Assembly: GCF_020873875.1 (NCBI RefSeq)
Contig: NZ_JAHWGU010000016.1
Span: 1 to 64,000 of the forward strand
Direction: 5' to 3'
DNA from: Actinoplanes sp. DH11
GTDB lineage: Bacteria > Actinomycetota > Actinomycetes > Mycobacteriales > Micromonosporaceae
Length of the DNA: 64,000 nt
A program made the position numbers and the translations under genes. The notes beneath the pieces were generated by a model. That model was not told the origin of the DNA, searched no databases, and was given only the letters and a program-made list of their open reading frames with translations. Below, piece after piece: positions 33,918 to 42,527 of this stretch. How positions within the stretch are numbered: position 1 is the stretch's first letter; each line of letters opens with the position of its first letter.

Positions 33918-34139
33918 ATGCGAACCAAACTTTGCGTTGTCGCCGGTATGGCGGCGGCCTTCGCGCTCCCGATGTCCGTCGCGGTCGCCTCGCCGGTGCA
34001 GGCATCTCCCGTGGCGGAAGTCGGCACGGCGGCCGGTGTCGGGGATTCACGCCCCGATTTCGTTCCGGCGGACGACCCGAAGGAAGATGACGAAAGTGAT
34101 CTCGCGGACAGTCCCGTCGAGGTCAGTGGCGCCTTCTGA
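33918..34139 (+). CDS. Small secreted acidic peptide
   Basis: A 73-residue product starting at ATG 33918 with ACGGAG eight bases upstream. It has an N-terminal signal peptide (MRTKLCVVAGMAAAFALPMSVAVASPVQAS), then a mature part rich in Asp/Glu (DDPKEDDESDLADSP). It has its own candidate promoter and a terminator-like hairpin, so it looks like a separately expressed transcript. No family recognised; it could be a secreted peptide or a cell-wall-associated acidic protein. Confidence 0.65.
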   Translation: MRTKLCVVAGMAAAFALPMSVAVASPVQASPVAEVGTAAGVGDSRPDFVPADDPKEDDESDLADSPVEVSGAF

Positions 34140-34159
34140 CCAGTAATACGAAAATGCGG

Positions 34160-34189
34160 GCAGGGAGTCGTTTTTCTTCGGCTCCCTGC
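34160..34189 (+). terminator. Hairpin after small secreted peptide
   Basis: GCAGGGAGTC (34160-34169) pairs with GGCTCCCTGC (34180-34189) with one mismatch around a T-rich loop. It starts 20 bp after the peptide stop. There is only a short T-containing tail. Confidence 0.65.
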
Positions 34190-34224
34190 TGTTGTGTAAA
34201 AGTAAGACGACGAAAAGGCGAGCC

Positions 34225-35617
34225 ATGCGTTCCTTGACCACTTTCCTGCTCGCCACCGCCGTAGCGGCCGGCAGCGCCCTGACGGCCGGCGTCGGCGGTG
34301 GGGCTGCCGCTGCGGCGCGGGCGGACTGGAGCACCACGGGGATGGTGCCGATCGGCCAGCCGATCGAGGCCGGCGGTGTCGCGGTGGCCTACGTGGTCCG
34401 GGACCGGCACGTCTACGCCCAGGGCCTGCGTCCCGGTGACGGCGACGTCCTCTGGGAACGCGAGATGACGCCGAGCATGCAGACCGTCGGCATCGAGTTG
34501 TTGCCGCACAAGGTCGGCGACAACGCGACGTTCCTTACGCCGGTGCCGGAACGGGGGCCGAAATGGGCCAGGCTGGTGATCGTCGACGCGGTGACCGGCC
34601 GGGTCGAGCAGAGCAGCCCGCCCGCGCTGTTCCGGACGGGAGTGTTTCGGCGGCCGGGCGGCGTGCGCCATGGCGACCACCGAGACGGGCGGGGAGATGC
34701 GCGGGTACCGGCTCGACGTCGGCACCGGTGCTTTCACGCCGTACCGGGTCGCGCTCCCGGCAACCGCCCGTGCCGTCGGGGAAGCGGGCCTGCACGACCT
34801 CGGCGGGCGTCCGGACGAGCGGCTCGCGCTGGTCAGGGACGGGGCGATCCGGTGGCAGCGACCGCTGACCGACGCCTTTCCGGCCGGCTTCAGCACCAGT
34901 AACGGCTGGAACTGGACACACCTCGCGGCGGCGGGCGTGTTCGCCGGCTCGGTGTTCAGCCGCGGCGTGCGGACGACCACGACCGTCGACTTCGACCTGC
35001 TGCCGGACAGCGGCAGCGCCGCTCTGGACGAAGCGACCGGGGCCGTGCTGTGGCGGGAGGTCGGGACCGTGGTGAGCTGCGCGGGCCAGGTCCCGCTGCC
35101 GTACGAGCCGGTCCGGTGCCGGGTCAGCGGCCGCGAACACATCGTCTTCGACCCTCTGAAGATCACGTTCGAGGACCTGGACGTGACGCTGGAAGGCTTC
35201 GACCCCCGCACCGGGAAGACACGGTGGGCGGTGCCCGCCGGCGCGTCCGAGCAGCTGGCCGGTGGACTGGAACGCGCCGCGGTGGCCGGCGAGCACACGA
35301 TCGTCGCCCGGCTCGGCAGCGGCGACCGGATGATCGACCTGACAGACGGGACGGTCACCGTGCCGCCGGCCGGAGCCGCCTTCTGGTGCTTGAAAGCCGC
35401 CCAGTTCGACTACCACCAGGGGCACGTCGCCCCGGCGGGCACACCGGAGAGGTTCCGGCGTGAAGGCGGCAACCTCGCCACCGCATGCGATGCCACCGGG
35501 AAGCCCACCGGCTACGGCCGGCCGCCGGCCGGGGCGTCGCGGGCGGTAGGTGCGGTGGCGGGCGGCTACGCCGTGGTGGCCACCGCTGACGGCTTCCAGG
35601 GAATCGCCGTCGGCTGA
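34225..35617 (+). pseudogene. Frameshifted secreted PQQ-like beta-propeller protein
   Basis: Two reading frames together form one exported protein of about 460 residues. The first half starts at ATG 34225, with a signal peptide (MRSLTTFLLATAVAAGSALTAG), and includes GDVLWEREMT and KWARLVIVDAVTGRVEQSSPPALF. It then loses sense at about 34640-34665. The second half, one base further on (from about 34655, CAMATTETGGEMRGYRLDV), continues to 35617 with TGAVLWREVGTVV and PRTGKTRWAVPAG, typical propeller blade motifs. One extra base (or two missing) explains the break, so this is either a recent pseudogene or a sequencing error. It follows the small secreted peptide on the same strand. Confidence 0.7.
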
Positions 35618-35838
35618 TCGGAACCGGTCGTGCGGCGTGCCGATCGTGGGTGCGTGACGGTCGTGGGGGGTGTGACGGTCGTGCGGGCGTGACGGTCGTG
35701 CCGGTCGGCATGGCGTGCGGGCGTGCTGGTCGTGCGGGCGTCCTGGTCGTGCACGGCGTGCGGGCATGCTGGGCGTGCGTGCTGGGCGTGCGGCTGTGTG
35801 GGCGTCCGGCTGTGTGGGCGTACCGGCGTGATCGGTTC
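35618..35838. repeat. Degenerate GTG-rich tandem repeat tract
   Basis: About 220 bp of degenerate short repeats (GTGCGGGCGTGACGGTCGTG, GTGCTGGGCGTGCGGCTGTG) fill the convergent gap between the propeller gene and tetR. No gene seen. Confidence 0.7.
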
Positions 35839-36507
35839 TCAGGACCGGGGACGCCCCCGGCCGGTGGTGCCGTGTGCGCCCAGCCGCAGCATCGCCTCGC
35901 GCACCTGGCCGGGAGTCATCGGCGGCTCGGGCAGGGGGTGCGCGGCCGGGGCGCGCAGCCCGTCGAGCATCAGGGCGATGCCGCGCCGCCAGGCGCCCGG
36001 GGCCACCCCGGTGGTGGCGCGGACGAGCATCGAGGTGGACCAGAGGATGTGGGGCAGGTCCTCGGTGGTGAAGTCCGCCCGCAGCACCCCGGCCTCCTGC
36101 GCCCGGGTGACGAACGTCCGTGCGGTCGTCAGCTGCGCGTCACAGATCGCGGTGAGCTGACCCGCCTCGCCGAAGCGCCGGCTCACCGCGTCGTTGAGAC
36201 CGAGGTCGCTCGCCTGAAGTTCGCACAGCCCCCAGACGTAGCGGGTGAACGCCTCCCACGGGTCGCCGGCCGCCTCCGCGTGCGCGGCGATTTCGCGGGC
36301 GCAGCGCGCGACCCGCTCCGTCATCACCGTGTCGACCAGGGCGTCCCGGCTGCCGAACCGGTTGTAGAGGGTGCCCGCGCTGACCCCGGCCCGCTGGGCG
36401 ATCTCCTCCAGCGGGGCGTCCAGCCCGCGCTCACCGAAGACGGCCGCGGCGGCGGTGGTGAGGCGTTCCCGGTTGCGGCGGGCGTCGCTGCGCAAGGCCT
36501 TCTCCAT
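35839..36507 (-). CDS. TetR/AcrR family regulator
   Basis: A 222-residue TetR-type repressor. HTH at about 12-60: NRERLTTAAAAVFGERG, PLEEIAQRAGVSAGTLYNRFGSRDALVDTV. The C-terminal ligand domain resembles SbtR-like regulators (FVTRAQEAGVLRADFTTEDLPHIL). It is flanked by repeat tracts and has no adjacent target gene in a divergent arrangement, so it probably regulates itself or distant genes. TGAG-N6-CTCA at about 36522-36535 upstream of its ATG is a weak operator candidate. Confidence 0.9.
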   Translation of the reverse strand: MEKALRSDARRNRERLTTAAAAVFGERGLDAPLEEIAQRAGVSAGTLYNRFGSRDALVDTVMTERVARCAREIAAHAEAAGDPWEAFTRYVWGLCELQASDLGLNDAVSRRFGEAGQLTAICDAQLTTARTFVTRAQEAGVLRADFTTEDLPHILWSTSMLVRATTGVAPGAWRRGIALMLDGLRAPAAHPLPEPPMTPGQVREAMLRLGAHGTTGRGRPRS

Positions 36508-37228
36508 GCCTCCAGCCTAACTTGAGACCCACCTCATCTTCGCTGTGGCGCAGCTGGCGGCCGCCCGGGAGGGTGTCCCTATGGTGTGTCGAGCGGCGAT
36601 CGGAGGCTATTGGGCCGGTTTGCACCAGGACTCGGAGCATGGCGCGCAGGACGCCGACGTGGCAGCGGGCGAGCCGCAGGTGCCCGGCGTGCTGTTGCCA
36701 GCCTCGGCTCCGTTGAGACCCCTGGACAGGTGGCCGCGGCGGCTGCGTCGGCTCCGCGCGGCGAAGTTGATCTGCTAGCGCTACGAAATCGCGGTTTTGA
36801 CCCCATGATCACAGCGATTTCGTAGCGCTAGCAGATCAACTTCTCGCCATGGGCGGCGCGACCGCAGCCGGGACGGCAGAGCCGGGTTGCCGCGCGGGCG
36901 GTATCGACTGGGGGACGATCGAATGGTGACGGGGCTGGTCGGGGGCGAGGGCTCCGGCTGGTCGGCGGTGAGGGCTGGAACTGACGGCGGTGCGGGCTGC
37001 GGCTGGTCGGCGGTGGGGCTCGGACTAAACGGGCGGTGCGGGCTGGGGCTGGTCGGTGGTGAGGGCTGGGACTGATGGGCGGTGCGGGCTGGGGCTGGCC
37101 GGTGGTTGGGCTGGTGGAGGCCCGGGGCGGGCGGCCTGCTGCGGAGGGGCGGTTGAGGCGGGGAGAGGGATCATCGGACAGAGGGGACGTCCGGCACTGG
37201 GCCGGACGTCCCCCGATGGTGTGGCGCG
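36508..37228. other. Gene-free stretch with palindrome and G-rich repeats
   Basis: 721 bp without a convincing gene. It contains tetR upstream DNA, the third palindrome copy (36763-36843) and about 180 bp of degenerate repeats of the type GGGCTGGTCGGCGGTGAGGG (about 36930-37110). A short plus-strand open frame at 36545-36778 lacks codon bias or family features. Confidence 0.6.
36763..36843. repeat. Long palindromic repeat, copy 3 of 3 (perfect arms)
   Basis: Two perfectly complementary 30-base arms, 36763-36792 and 36814-36843, around a 21-base loop. Arm landmarks: GAAGTTGATCTGCTAGCG at the outside, CTACGAAATCGC at the inside. This is the most intact copy of the family. The extruded hairpin would be very stable. 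Confidence 0.95.
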
Positions 37229-38650
37229 TCAGCTGAGCAGGAACGCGGTCGCCCGGTCGGAGACCGTGATCGTGCCCTTGACGTGGCGCAGGTACCGGCC
37301 TGCGGCGACCCGGACGGTCACCCCGTCCCGGGATGCGACCCGGGTGACCGGCGTGCCGGTTGCCGAGAGCGACACCGTGGTTCCGGTGACCGTCACGAAC
37401 TTCGCAGGCTCGTCCACCGACTGCATTGTCTCGGTGCCGTCCGCCGCCGGGATGAACCGGAACTGGGTCTTCTCCAGGTCGCGCGGCGCCCGCGCGGCCT
37501 CGATCACGTCGCCGGTGTGCCGGACGAACCACTGCGGCGCGTCGGCGGGGGAGAGCCGGACGATCGGCCCGCCGTCGCCGACCGGGATGCCGAACAGCGG
37601 CGTCCCGTCCTCGTGCCAGTAGAGCTTCTGCACCCGCGTGTGCCGGTTCGGGTCGTAGAGCGGGTCGCCGGTGATGTCCCGGTAGTCGCGGGCGTGGTAG
37701 ACCAGCACGTCGGTCTTCCCGTCCTCGGCGACCGTGAACGAGTTGTGCCCGGGCCCGTACCGCTTCGTCCGCTCGTTCGTCACGAAGACCGGATCCGGGG
37801 TCTTCACCCAGCTCGACCGCTGCAGCAGGTCGGCGTCCGCGTCCGCGGTGAGCAGGCCCATCGCGTACCGGGCGTCGGTGGCGCTGGCCGAGAAGGTCAG
37901 GAACACCCGCCCGTTGCGGATCAGCACGGCCGGGCCCTCGTTCACCCGGTAACCCAGGATCTCCCAGCTCAGGGTGGGCGTGGCGATCCGGGTGGGCTTG
38001 CTGCCCAGGGTCCACGGGTTCGCCATCCGCGCGATGTAGAGGCTGGAGTTCACCGCGATCTCCGGTTCGCTCTGCGCCCACACCAGGTACTGCTTGCCGC
38101 GGTGACTGAACGAGGTGGCGTCCAGGGTGAAGCCGTCCCACTCGGTGACGAGCTTGCCCTTCAGGGTCCAGCCGGCCGGGTCGCGCGGGTCGTCCAGTGC
38201 CGACTCGAGGACGTAGGTCCGGATCCGGAACACGTCGTCGGAGTCGCCGGCGGCGAAGTAGATGTACCAGCGGCCGCCGATGCGGTGCAGCTCCGGCGCC
38301 CAGATGTGGCCGCCCATGGTGCCGCTCGCCGGCCGCCGCCAGATCACCGACTCCTCGGCCGTGGACAGGCCCGCGAGGGTGCTGGCGCTGCGGACGACCA
38401 GGCGGTCGTACTCCGGGACCGAGCCGGTGAAGTAGTACGTGCCGTTCACCGGCCGGGTGATCCACGGGTCGGCACGCTGACTGATCAGCGGGTCCTTGGT
38501 GGTCACGCCGTAGATCTCGGCGTCGGTGCGCGGCGGTTTCGGCGCCGGGGCGCCCTCGGCACTCGCGGCGGTGAGCCCGGCGAGAGCGCCGGCGCCGGTC
38601 ACCCCGAGAGAACCCCGCAGGAGGGTACGGCGATCGATCGCGTACGTCAT
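37229..38650 (-). CDS. Secreted GH43 arabinan-degrading enzyme with C-terminal AbfB-like domain
   Basis: A 473-residue exported glycoside hydrolase. Tat signal DRRTLLRGSLGVTGAGALAG. The five-bladed GH43 domain (about 45-340) includes RADPWITRPVNGTYYFTGS (catalytic base Asp), GGHIWAPELHRIGGRWYIYF, FTLDATSFSHRGKQYLVWAQ (pKa-modulating Asp) and YRVNEGPAVLIRNGRVFL (acid Glu). The last ~130 residues (RFIPAADGTETMQSVDEPAKF...VTRVASRDGVTVRVAAGRYLRH) resemble an arabinose-binding AbfB/CBM42 module. It lies 10 bp after the GH51 gene, so both attack arabinan or arabinoxylan side chains outside the cell. Confidence 0.9.
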   Translation of the reverse strand: MTYAIDRRTLLRGSLGVTGAGALAGLTAASAEGAPAPKPPRTDAEIYGVTTKDPLISQRADPWITRPVNGTYYFTGSVPEYDRLVVRSASTLAGLSTAEESVIWRRPASGTMGGHIWAPELHRIGGRWYIYFAAGDSDDVFRIRTYVLESALDDPRDPAGWTLKGKLVTEWDGFTLDATSFSHRGKQYLVWAQSEPEIAVNSSLYIARMANPWTLGSKPTRIATPTLSWEILGYRVNEGPAVLIRNGRVFLTFSASATDARYAMGLLTADADADLLQRSSWVKTPDPVFVTNERTKRYGPGHNSFTVAEDGKTDVLVYHARDYRDITGDPLYDPNRHTRVQKLYWHEDGTPLFGIPVGDGGPIVRLSPADAPQWFVRHTGDVIEAARAPRDLEKTQFRFIPAADGTETMQSVDEPAKFVTVTGTTVSLSATGTPVTRVASRDGVTVRVAAGRYLRHVKGTITVSDRATAFLLS

Positions 38651-38660
38651 TGTCGGCTCC

Positions 38661-41174
38661 TCATCGGGTCTTGATGCGCAGGAAGGTGACCGAGTTCGCC
38701 GGGAACTCCCGGGTGAACGTCGATCCGATGCCGTCGACCGTGCTGGTCCGCGGCTGGATCGGCTCGGCGGAGCGGGTGTTCTGTTCGCCCGGGTCGCCGG
38801 TGATCACGGTCATCCGCGCGGTCCTGGCGACCTTGCGGCCCAGGTCGACCTTCGTGACCGCCGGGGTGCTCTGCGCGTTGACCACCTTGACGATCAGCTC
38901 ACCGGCCCGGGTGTCCTCCGTGACGACCTGCGCGAACGGCTCGGTGACCTGGTTGTCGTCGAAGCTGGCCCACTCGGTGCCGTCGACGAACAGGGTGACC
39001 TTGGTGCCGCGTACCTGCACCTTGAGGTTGTAGGTCTGCCCGGTGGTGACCGTGTTGGGCTTGGTGAGCAGCTGCTCTTTGGCGCTGGTGACGCCCTTCT
39101 CCACGGCGCCCTGGGTGTTGTTCCAGCCGCCCAGGTTCCACCAGTAGAACTGGCCGGTCTCCTGGACGCCGAACGCCACCAGGAAGCCCTCGGCGCCGGC
39201 CGTCTTGGTGGCCGTCAGCGTGTAGTCGTAGTCGCTCTCGCCGATGGTGGCCGCCTTGACCATGGTGTCCTCGGCGGTGACGTCGGTCTGGGTGTAGGCG
39301 CCGTCGGTCACGGTCCACGTGCCGCGCGGCTGCACCGGGGTCCAGCCGTCCGCGGTGCCGTCGTCGAAGTTGTCGCTGAACAGCACCGTACCGTCCGGGC
39401 GGGTGACCTTGACGTCGTCGTAGACGGCGGCGGTCCGCCAGGTGGAGAGCCCGACCGCACCGGTGATCGGCTTGGGCTGCACCACCGCGCCGCCGGTGAC
39501 GCTCGTCGGCACCACCCGGTCACCGACGTTGTTCATGAACAGCTTCTGCACCTGGTAGCTGGTGGAACCCCAGGACTCGTCGTTGTCGAACCAGATCATG
39601 TCCGGTTTCCACTGGACGTTGTCGACGTTGGCGAGCAGCGGCGCGTAGGACGCCATCTTCACCACGTCGGCGTTGCGTTCCAGGCCGGTCATGTACGCGG
39701 CCTCGGCGAGCGAGTTGAACAGTTTGTTGTCGAGCGACGCGTACTCACCGAGGAACACCTTCGGCCCGTTACGGTCGTAGCCGTCGTACCGCTCGTTGTT
39801 CTGCAGGAACCAGGCCGGGCTGTTGTAGTAGTGCTCGTCGACCATGTCGGAGCCGTGCGCCCGGTTCTTGGCCCAGAGGTTCTCGAAGGTGCTGCCCTGG
39901 TCGTCCGGGCCGGAGTTGCTGACCACGGTGATCGCCGGGTGCTTCGCCTTGATGGCGGCCTCGAACTTGAGGAAGTTCGCCCAGTACTCCTCGGGCAGGT
40001 TCTCCTCGTTGCCGACCCCGATCGTGGTGAGGCCGAACGGCTTCGGGTGCCCCATCTGCGCGCGCAGTCTGCCCCAGGTGCTGCTGACCGGCCCGTTGGC
40101 GAACTCGATCAGGTCGAGGGTGTCCTGGATGTACTGCTGGAGCAGCGCCTCGTCGGCGGTGGCCCGGTTCTGCCCGCAGCCGGTGACAAGCGCCGGCACC
40201 ACCGGCAGCGGCATCGCGCCGATGTCCTCGGAGAACTGGAAGTACTCGTAGTAGCCGAGGCCGTAGGTCTGGTTGTAGCCCCAGAAGTTCTTGTTGGTGG
40301 CCCGCGTCTCGACCGGCCCGACGGTGTCCTTCCACTGGTAGGACCGGGCTCGCGGGTAGTTGTTGGCGGCGTCGTACGGGTACATGCTGCCGGTGTTGAC
40401 CAGGCAGCCGCCCGGGAAGCGGACGAAGCCGGGGTTCAGGGCCTCGATCTTCTCCGCCAGGTCCTTGCGCAGGCCGTTCGCGCGGCCCTTGTAGGTGTCC
40501 CGCGGGAACAGCGAGATCTCGTCGAGCCGCAGCGTGCCGGTGCCGGAGGTGGTCACCGCGAGCCGGGCGGCGTCGGTCGTCGCGGTCGCGGTCAGCCGGC
40601 CGGTGTACTTCTTCCACGTGTCGCCGGCGGCGGTGATCGTGAGCGGCCGGGAGAGCGCCGTGCCGTCCGCGGCGCGCAGCGAGACGTCGATCCTGGTGCT
40701 GGCGGCGGCCCGGGCCCAGACCGAGAAGGTGTAGCCGGCGCCGCGTTCGAGGGCGATCGCGCTGCCGGTGCTGGGGCTGGGGAAGCCGGCGTTGGTCAGG
40801 CCGGCCGCGCCGTTCACCGTGAGGTAGTTGCGGTTGCGTTCGTGGAGCCGCTGGTCGTCGTCGGTCACGGTGGCCGAGCCGGACACCGTCCAGCCGGTCA
40901 GGCCGTTCCAGCCGGCCGCGTCGGTGCCGTTGAACTCGAAGGAGCGGTTGCGGACCAGTTCGGCGTAGAGGCCGCCGTCGGCCGCGTAGTTGATGTCCTC
41001 GAAGAAGACGCCGTACATCGACTTGTCGATGGTGGCGCCGGTCGCCGCCGGGTTCACCGTGATGGTGTAGTCGGGCTCGGCCGCGGCGGCGGCCACCGGC
41101 GGTGAGACGGCGAGCGGGAGCGAGACCAGGACGGCGGCCACCCCCGCGGTACGGGTCGCGATGGATCTGGGCAC
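38661..41174 (-). CDS. Secreted GH51 alpha-L-arabinofuranosidase, multi-module
   Basis: An 837-residue exported enzyme starting at GTG 41174 (GGAGGA six bases upstream) with a signal peptide (AGVAAVLVSLPLAVSPPVAAAAAE). The GH51 core (GVFFEDINYAADGGLYAELVRN, PGFVRFPGGCLVNTG, IGVGNEENLPEEYW with the acid/base Glu, KVFLGEYASLDNK with the nucleophile Glu) is interrupted after NRSFEF by a CBM4/9-like module (GWTVSGSATVT to LRLDEISLFPRDTYKG). A laminin-G/concanavalin-like module (VLFSDNFDDGTADGWTPVQ) interrupts the C-terminal beta domain. It releases arabinofuranose residues. Probably transcribed with the GH43 gene under a LacI-type repressor site. Confidence 0.92.
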   Translation of the reverse strand: MPRSIATRTAGVAAVLVSLPLAVSPPVAAAAAEPDYTITVNPAATGATIDKSMYGVFFEDINYAADGGLYAELVRNRSFEFNGTDAAGWNGLTGWTVSGSATVTDDDQRLHERNRNYLTVNGAAGLTNAGFPSPSTGSAIALERGAGYTFSVWARAAASTRIDVSLRAADGTALSRPLTITAAGDTWKKYTGRLTATATTDAARLAVTTSGTGTLRLDEISLFPRDTYKGRANGLRKDLAEKIEALNPGFVRFPGGCLVNTGSMYPYDAANNYPRARSYQWKDTVGPVETRATNKNFWGYNQTYGLGYYEYFQFSEDIGAMPLPVVPALVTGCGQNRATADEALLQQYIQDTLDLIEFANGPVSSTWGRLRAQMGHPKPFGLTTIGVGNEENLPEEYWANFLKFEAAIKAKHPAITVVSNSGPDDQGSTFENLWAKNRAHGSDMVDEHYYNSPAWFLQNNERYDGYDRNGPKVFLGEYASLDNKLFNSLAEAAYMTGLERNADVVKMASYAPLLANVDNVQWKPDMIWFDNDESWGSTSYQVQKLFMNNVGDRVVPTSVTGGAVVQPKPITGAVGLSTWRTAAVYDDVKVTRPDGTVLFSDNFDDGTADGWTPVQPRGTWTVTDGAYTQTDVTAEDTMVKAATIGESDYDYTLTATKTAGAEGFLVAFGVQETGQFYWWNLGGWNNTQGAVEKGVTSAKEQLLTKPNTVTTGQTYNLKVQVRGTKVTLFVDGTEWASFDDNQVTEPFAQVVTEDTRAGELIVKVVNAQSTPAVTKVDLGRKVARTARMTVITGDPGEQNTRSAEPIQPRTSTVDGIGSTFTREFPANSVTFLRIKTR

Positions 41175-41479
41175 GGATGGTCCTCCGGTGTGTCGGGGAT
41201 GTTTCCGGTGGACGAGACTCTGCAATGTGTACGCAAACATCGATCGCCGTGTCAAGAGTCGCGTGTCGATGTATTTACCGGTCAAGAGTGGTTACAGTGC
41301 CGGGAAGAGCCTGTTGTTAGCGCTAACTCGAGGGGTTCACGTCTGGTTCGAGATCAAGAGGCTTTGCCACTGTCCATCCCCTGATCGGGGAGTTGTCCGG
41401 TAATGGGCGCCTGATGCTGTGCTGAGGCAACCGCCCGGCGCCACCCCGCCCAGGGCCGGACAGGCAGGGGACACGGGCT
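41175..41479. other. Divergent promoter region of GH51 operon and EamA gene
   Basis: 305 bp without a gene. It contains the GH51 ribosome-binding site, a repeated GTCAAGAGT (two copies, about 41251 and 41281), the palindrome at 41316-41327, and unremarkable DNA up to the transporter start. Confidence 0.6.
41316..41327. promoter_or_regulatory. LacI-type operator candidate
   Basis: GTTAGCGCTAAC is a perfect 12-bp palindrome with the central CG typical of LacI/GalR operators, in an otherwise AT-richer stretch about 140 bp upstream of the GH51 start. LacI-family repressors usually control arabinan-degradation genes; none is encoded in this window. Confidence 0.65.
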
Positions 41480-42382
41480 GTGGTGCTCACGATGGCGCTC
41501 GCGATGCTGGCGGCACTGGCCTGGGGCGGCTCCGACTTCCTGGCCGGCCTCGGCGCCCGGCGGATGGCGATCCGAACCGTGCTGATCGGGTCGGAACTCA
41601 CCGGTCTGCTGGTCGCCGTGGTGTTCCTGGCCCTGCGCCAGGCGCCGCCGCCCGCCGATGCCCGGCTGATCGTGCTCGCCGCGGCCGCCGGACTCGTCGG
41701 CCTGGCGTCGATGGGCCTGCTCTACCGGGCGATGCGCGAGGGCAGTCTCGCCGTGGTCGCCCCGGTCTCCGCCGGTGCCGCCCTGGTCCCGGTCGCCTGG
41801 GGCCTGCTGCACGGTGCGAGCGCCGGACCGGCCGCCCTGGTGGGTGGGGTCGCCGCTCTGGCCGGGATGACCCTCGCCAGTTGGCCCGTCACGACCGGCC
41901 GTCCGGCCGACCCGCCCCGGGCACGGCCGTCGCTCGTGCCGGTGAACGCGGCCGCGGTCTGCGGTGCGGGCGCGGCCCTCGGCTTCGGCGCCTACTTCGT
42001 GCTGCTGCACGAGGCGGCGCCGGCCGATCCGTACTCGGCCACCGCGTACGCCGGGATCGCCGGTGGCCTCGCCGCGCTGCTGATGCTGCCGTACCGGCCG
42101 GCGTGGCCGGCCACCGGACGCGCCGGTGACCGGTGCCGGCGGACCGGCCGGCGGTGGCTGCTGCTGCTGCCGGTCGGTGTCGGTGTGCTCGAGACGGTGG
42201 GCGACGGGGCGTTCGCGCTGTCCGCGGCGGCCGGGACGGTCGGGACGGCGGCGCTGCTGGCCTCGATGTACCCGGCCGTGACCGTGCTGCTCAACACCGC
42301 CGTCCTGCGCGAGCGGCTGCCCGGCGTCCACCTGGCCGGGGTGCTCAGCGCGCTGCTCGCGGTGGCCTGCCTGGTGGCCTGA
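41480..42382 (+). CDS. EamA/DMT-superfamily transporter
   Basis: A 300-residue membrane protein with ten predicted helices in two EamA repeats (ALAWGGSDFLAGLGARRM opening the first; GAALGFGAYFVLLHEAA opening the second; YPAVTVLLNTAVLRERLPGVHLAGVLSALLAVACLV closing it). Family members export amino acids or other metabolites. The start is GTG 41480 after AGGGGAC; ATG 41492 is possible. Substrate unknown. Confidence 0.88.
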   Translation: MVLTMALAMLAALAWGGSDFLAGLGARRMAIRTVLIGSELTGLLVAVVFLALRQAPPPADARLIVLAAAAGLVGLASMGLLYRAMREGSLAVVAPVSAGAALVPVAWGLLHGASAGPAALVGGVAALAGMTLASWPVTTGRPADPPRARPSLVPVNAAAVCGAGAALGFGAYFVLLHEAAPADPYSATAYAGIAGGLAALLMLPYRPAWPATGRAGDRCRRTGRRWLLLLPVGVGVLETVGDGAFALSAAAGTVGTAALLASMYPAVTVLLNTAVLRERLPGVHLAGVLSALLAVACLVA

Positions 42383-42424
42383 ACGGCCGCGGCACCGGCG
42401 GCGCTCGACAAACGGTGCCTCGAC

Positions 42425-42446
42425 GTTCACGTCCCGTTCACCTCGA
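42425..42446 (+). promoter_or_regulatory. PHO box (PhoP binding site)
   Basis: Two consecutive 11-bp direct repeat units, GTTCACGTCCC and GTTCACCTCGA, matching the Streptomyces PHO-box core (GTTCACC-type units). It lies 82 bp before the phoX start, with a possible -10 TAGCGT at 42475-42480. Phosphate starvation control by PhoR-PhoP is expected. Confidence 0.85.
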
Positions 42447-42527
42447 GCGGGTGGTCGCCGTACACCTGGGCTTTTAGCGTCCGGGCAGCACGTCACCGAT
42501 CGGGTGGCGTGAGACCGAGGAGATTCG

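Noticed and set aside
36545-36778. A 77-codon plus-strand frame next to tetR
   Set aside because: It has no codon bias, no domain and ends inside the palindromic repeat.
22223-36843. Transposon ends or attachment sites at the three palindromes
   Set aside because: No transposase, integrase or target-site duplication is visible next to any copy.
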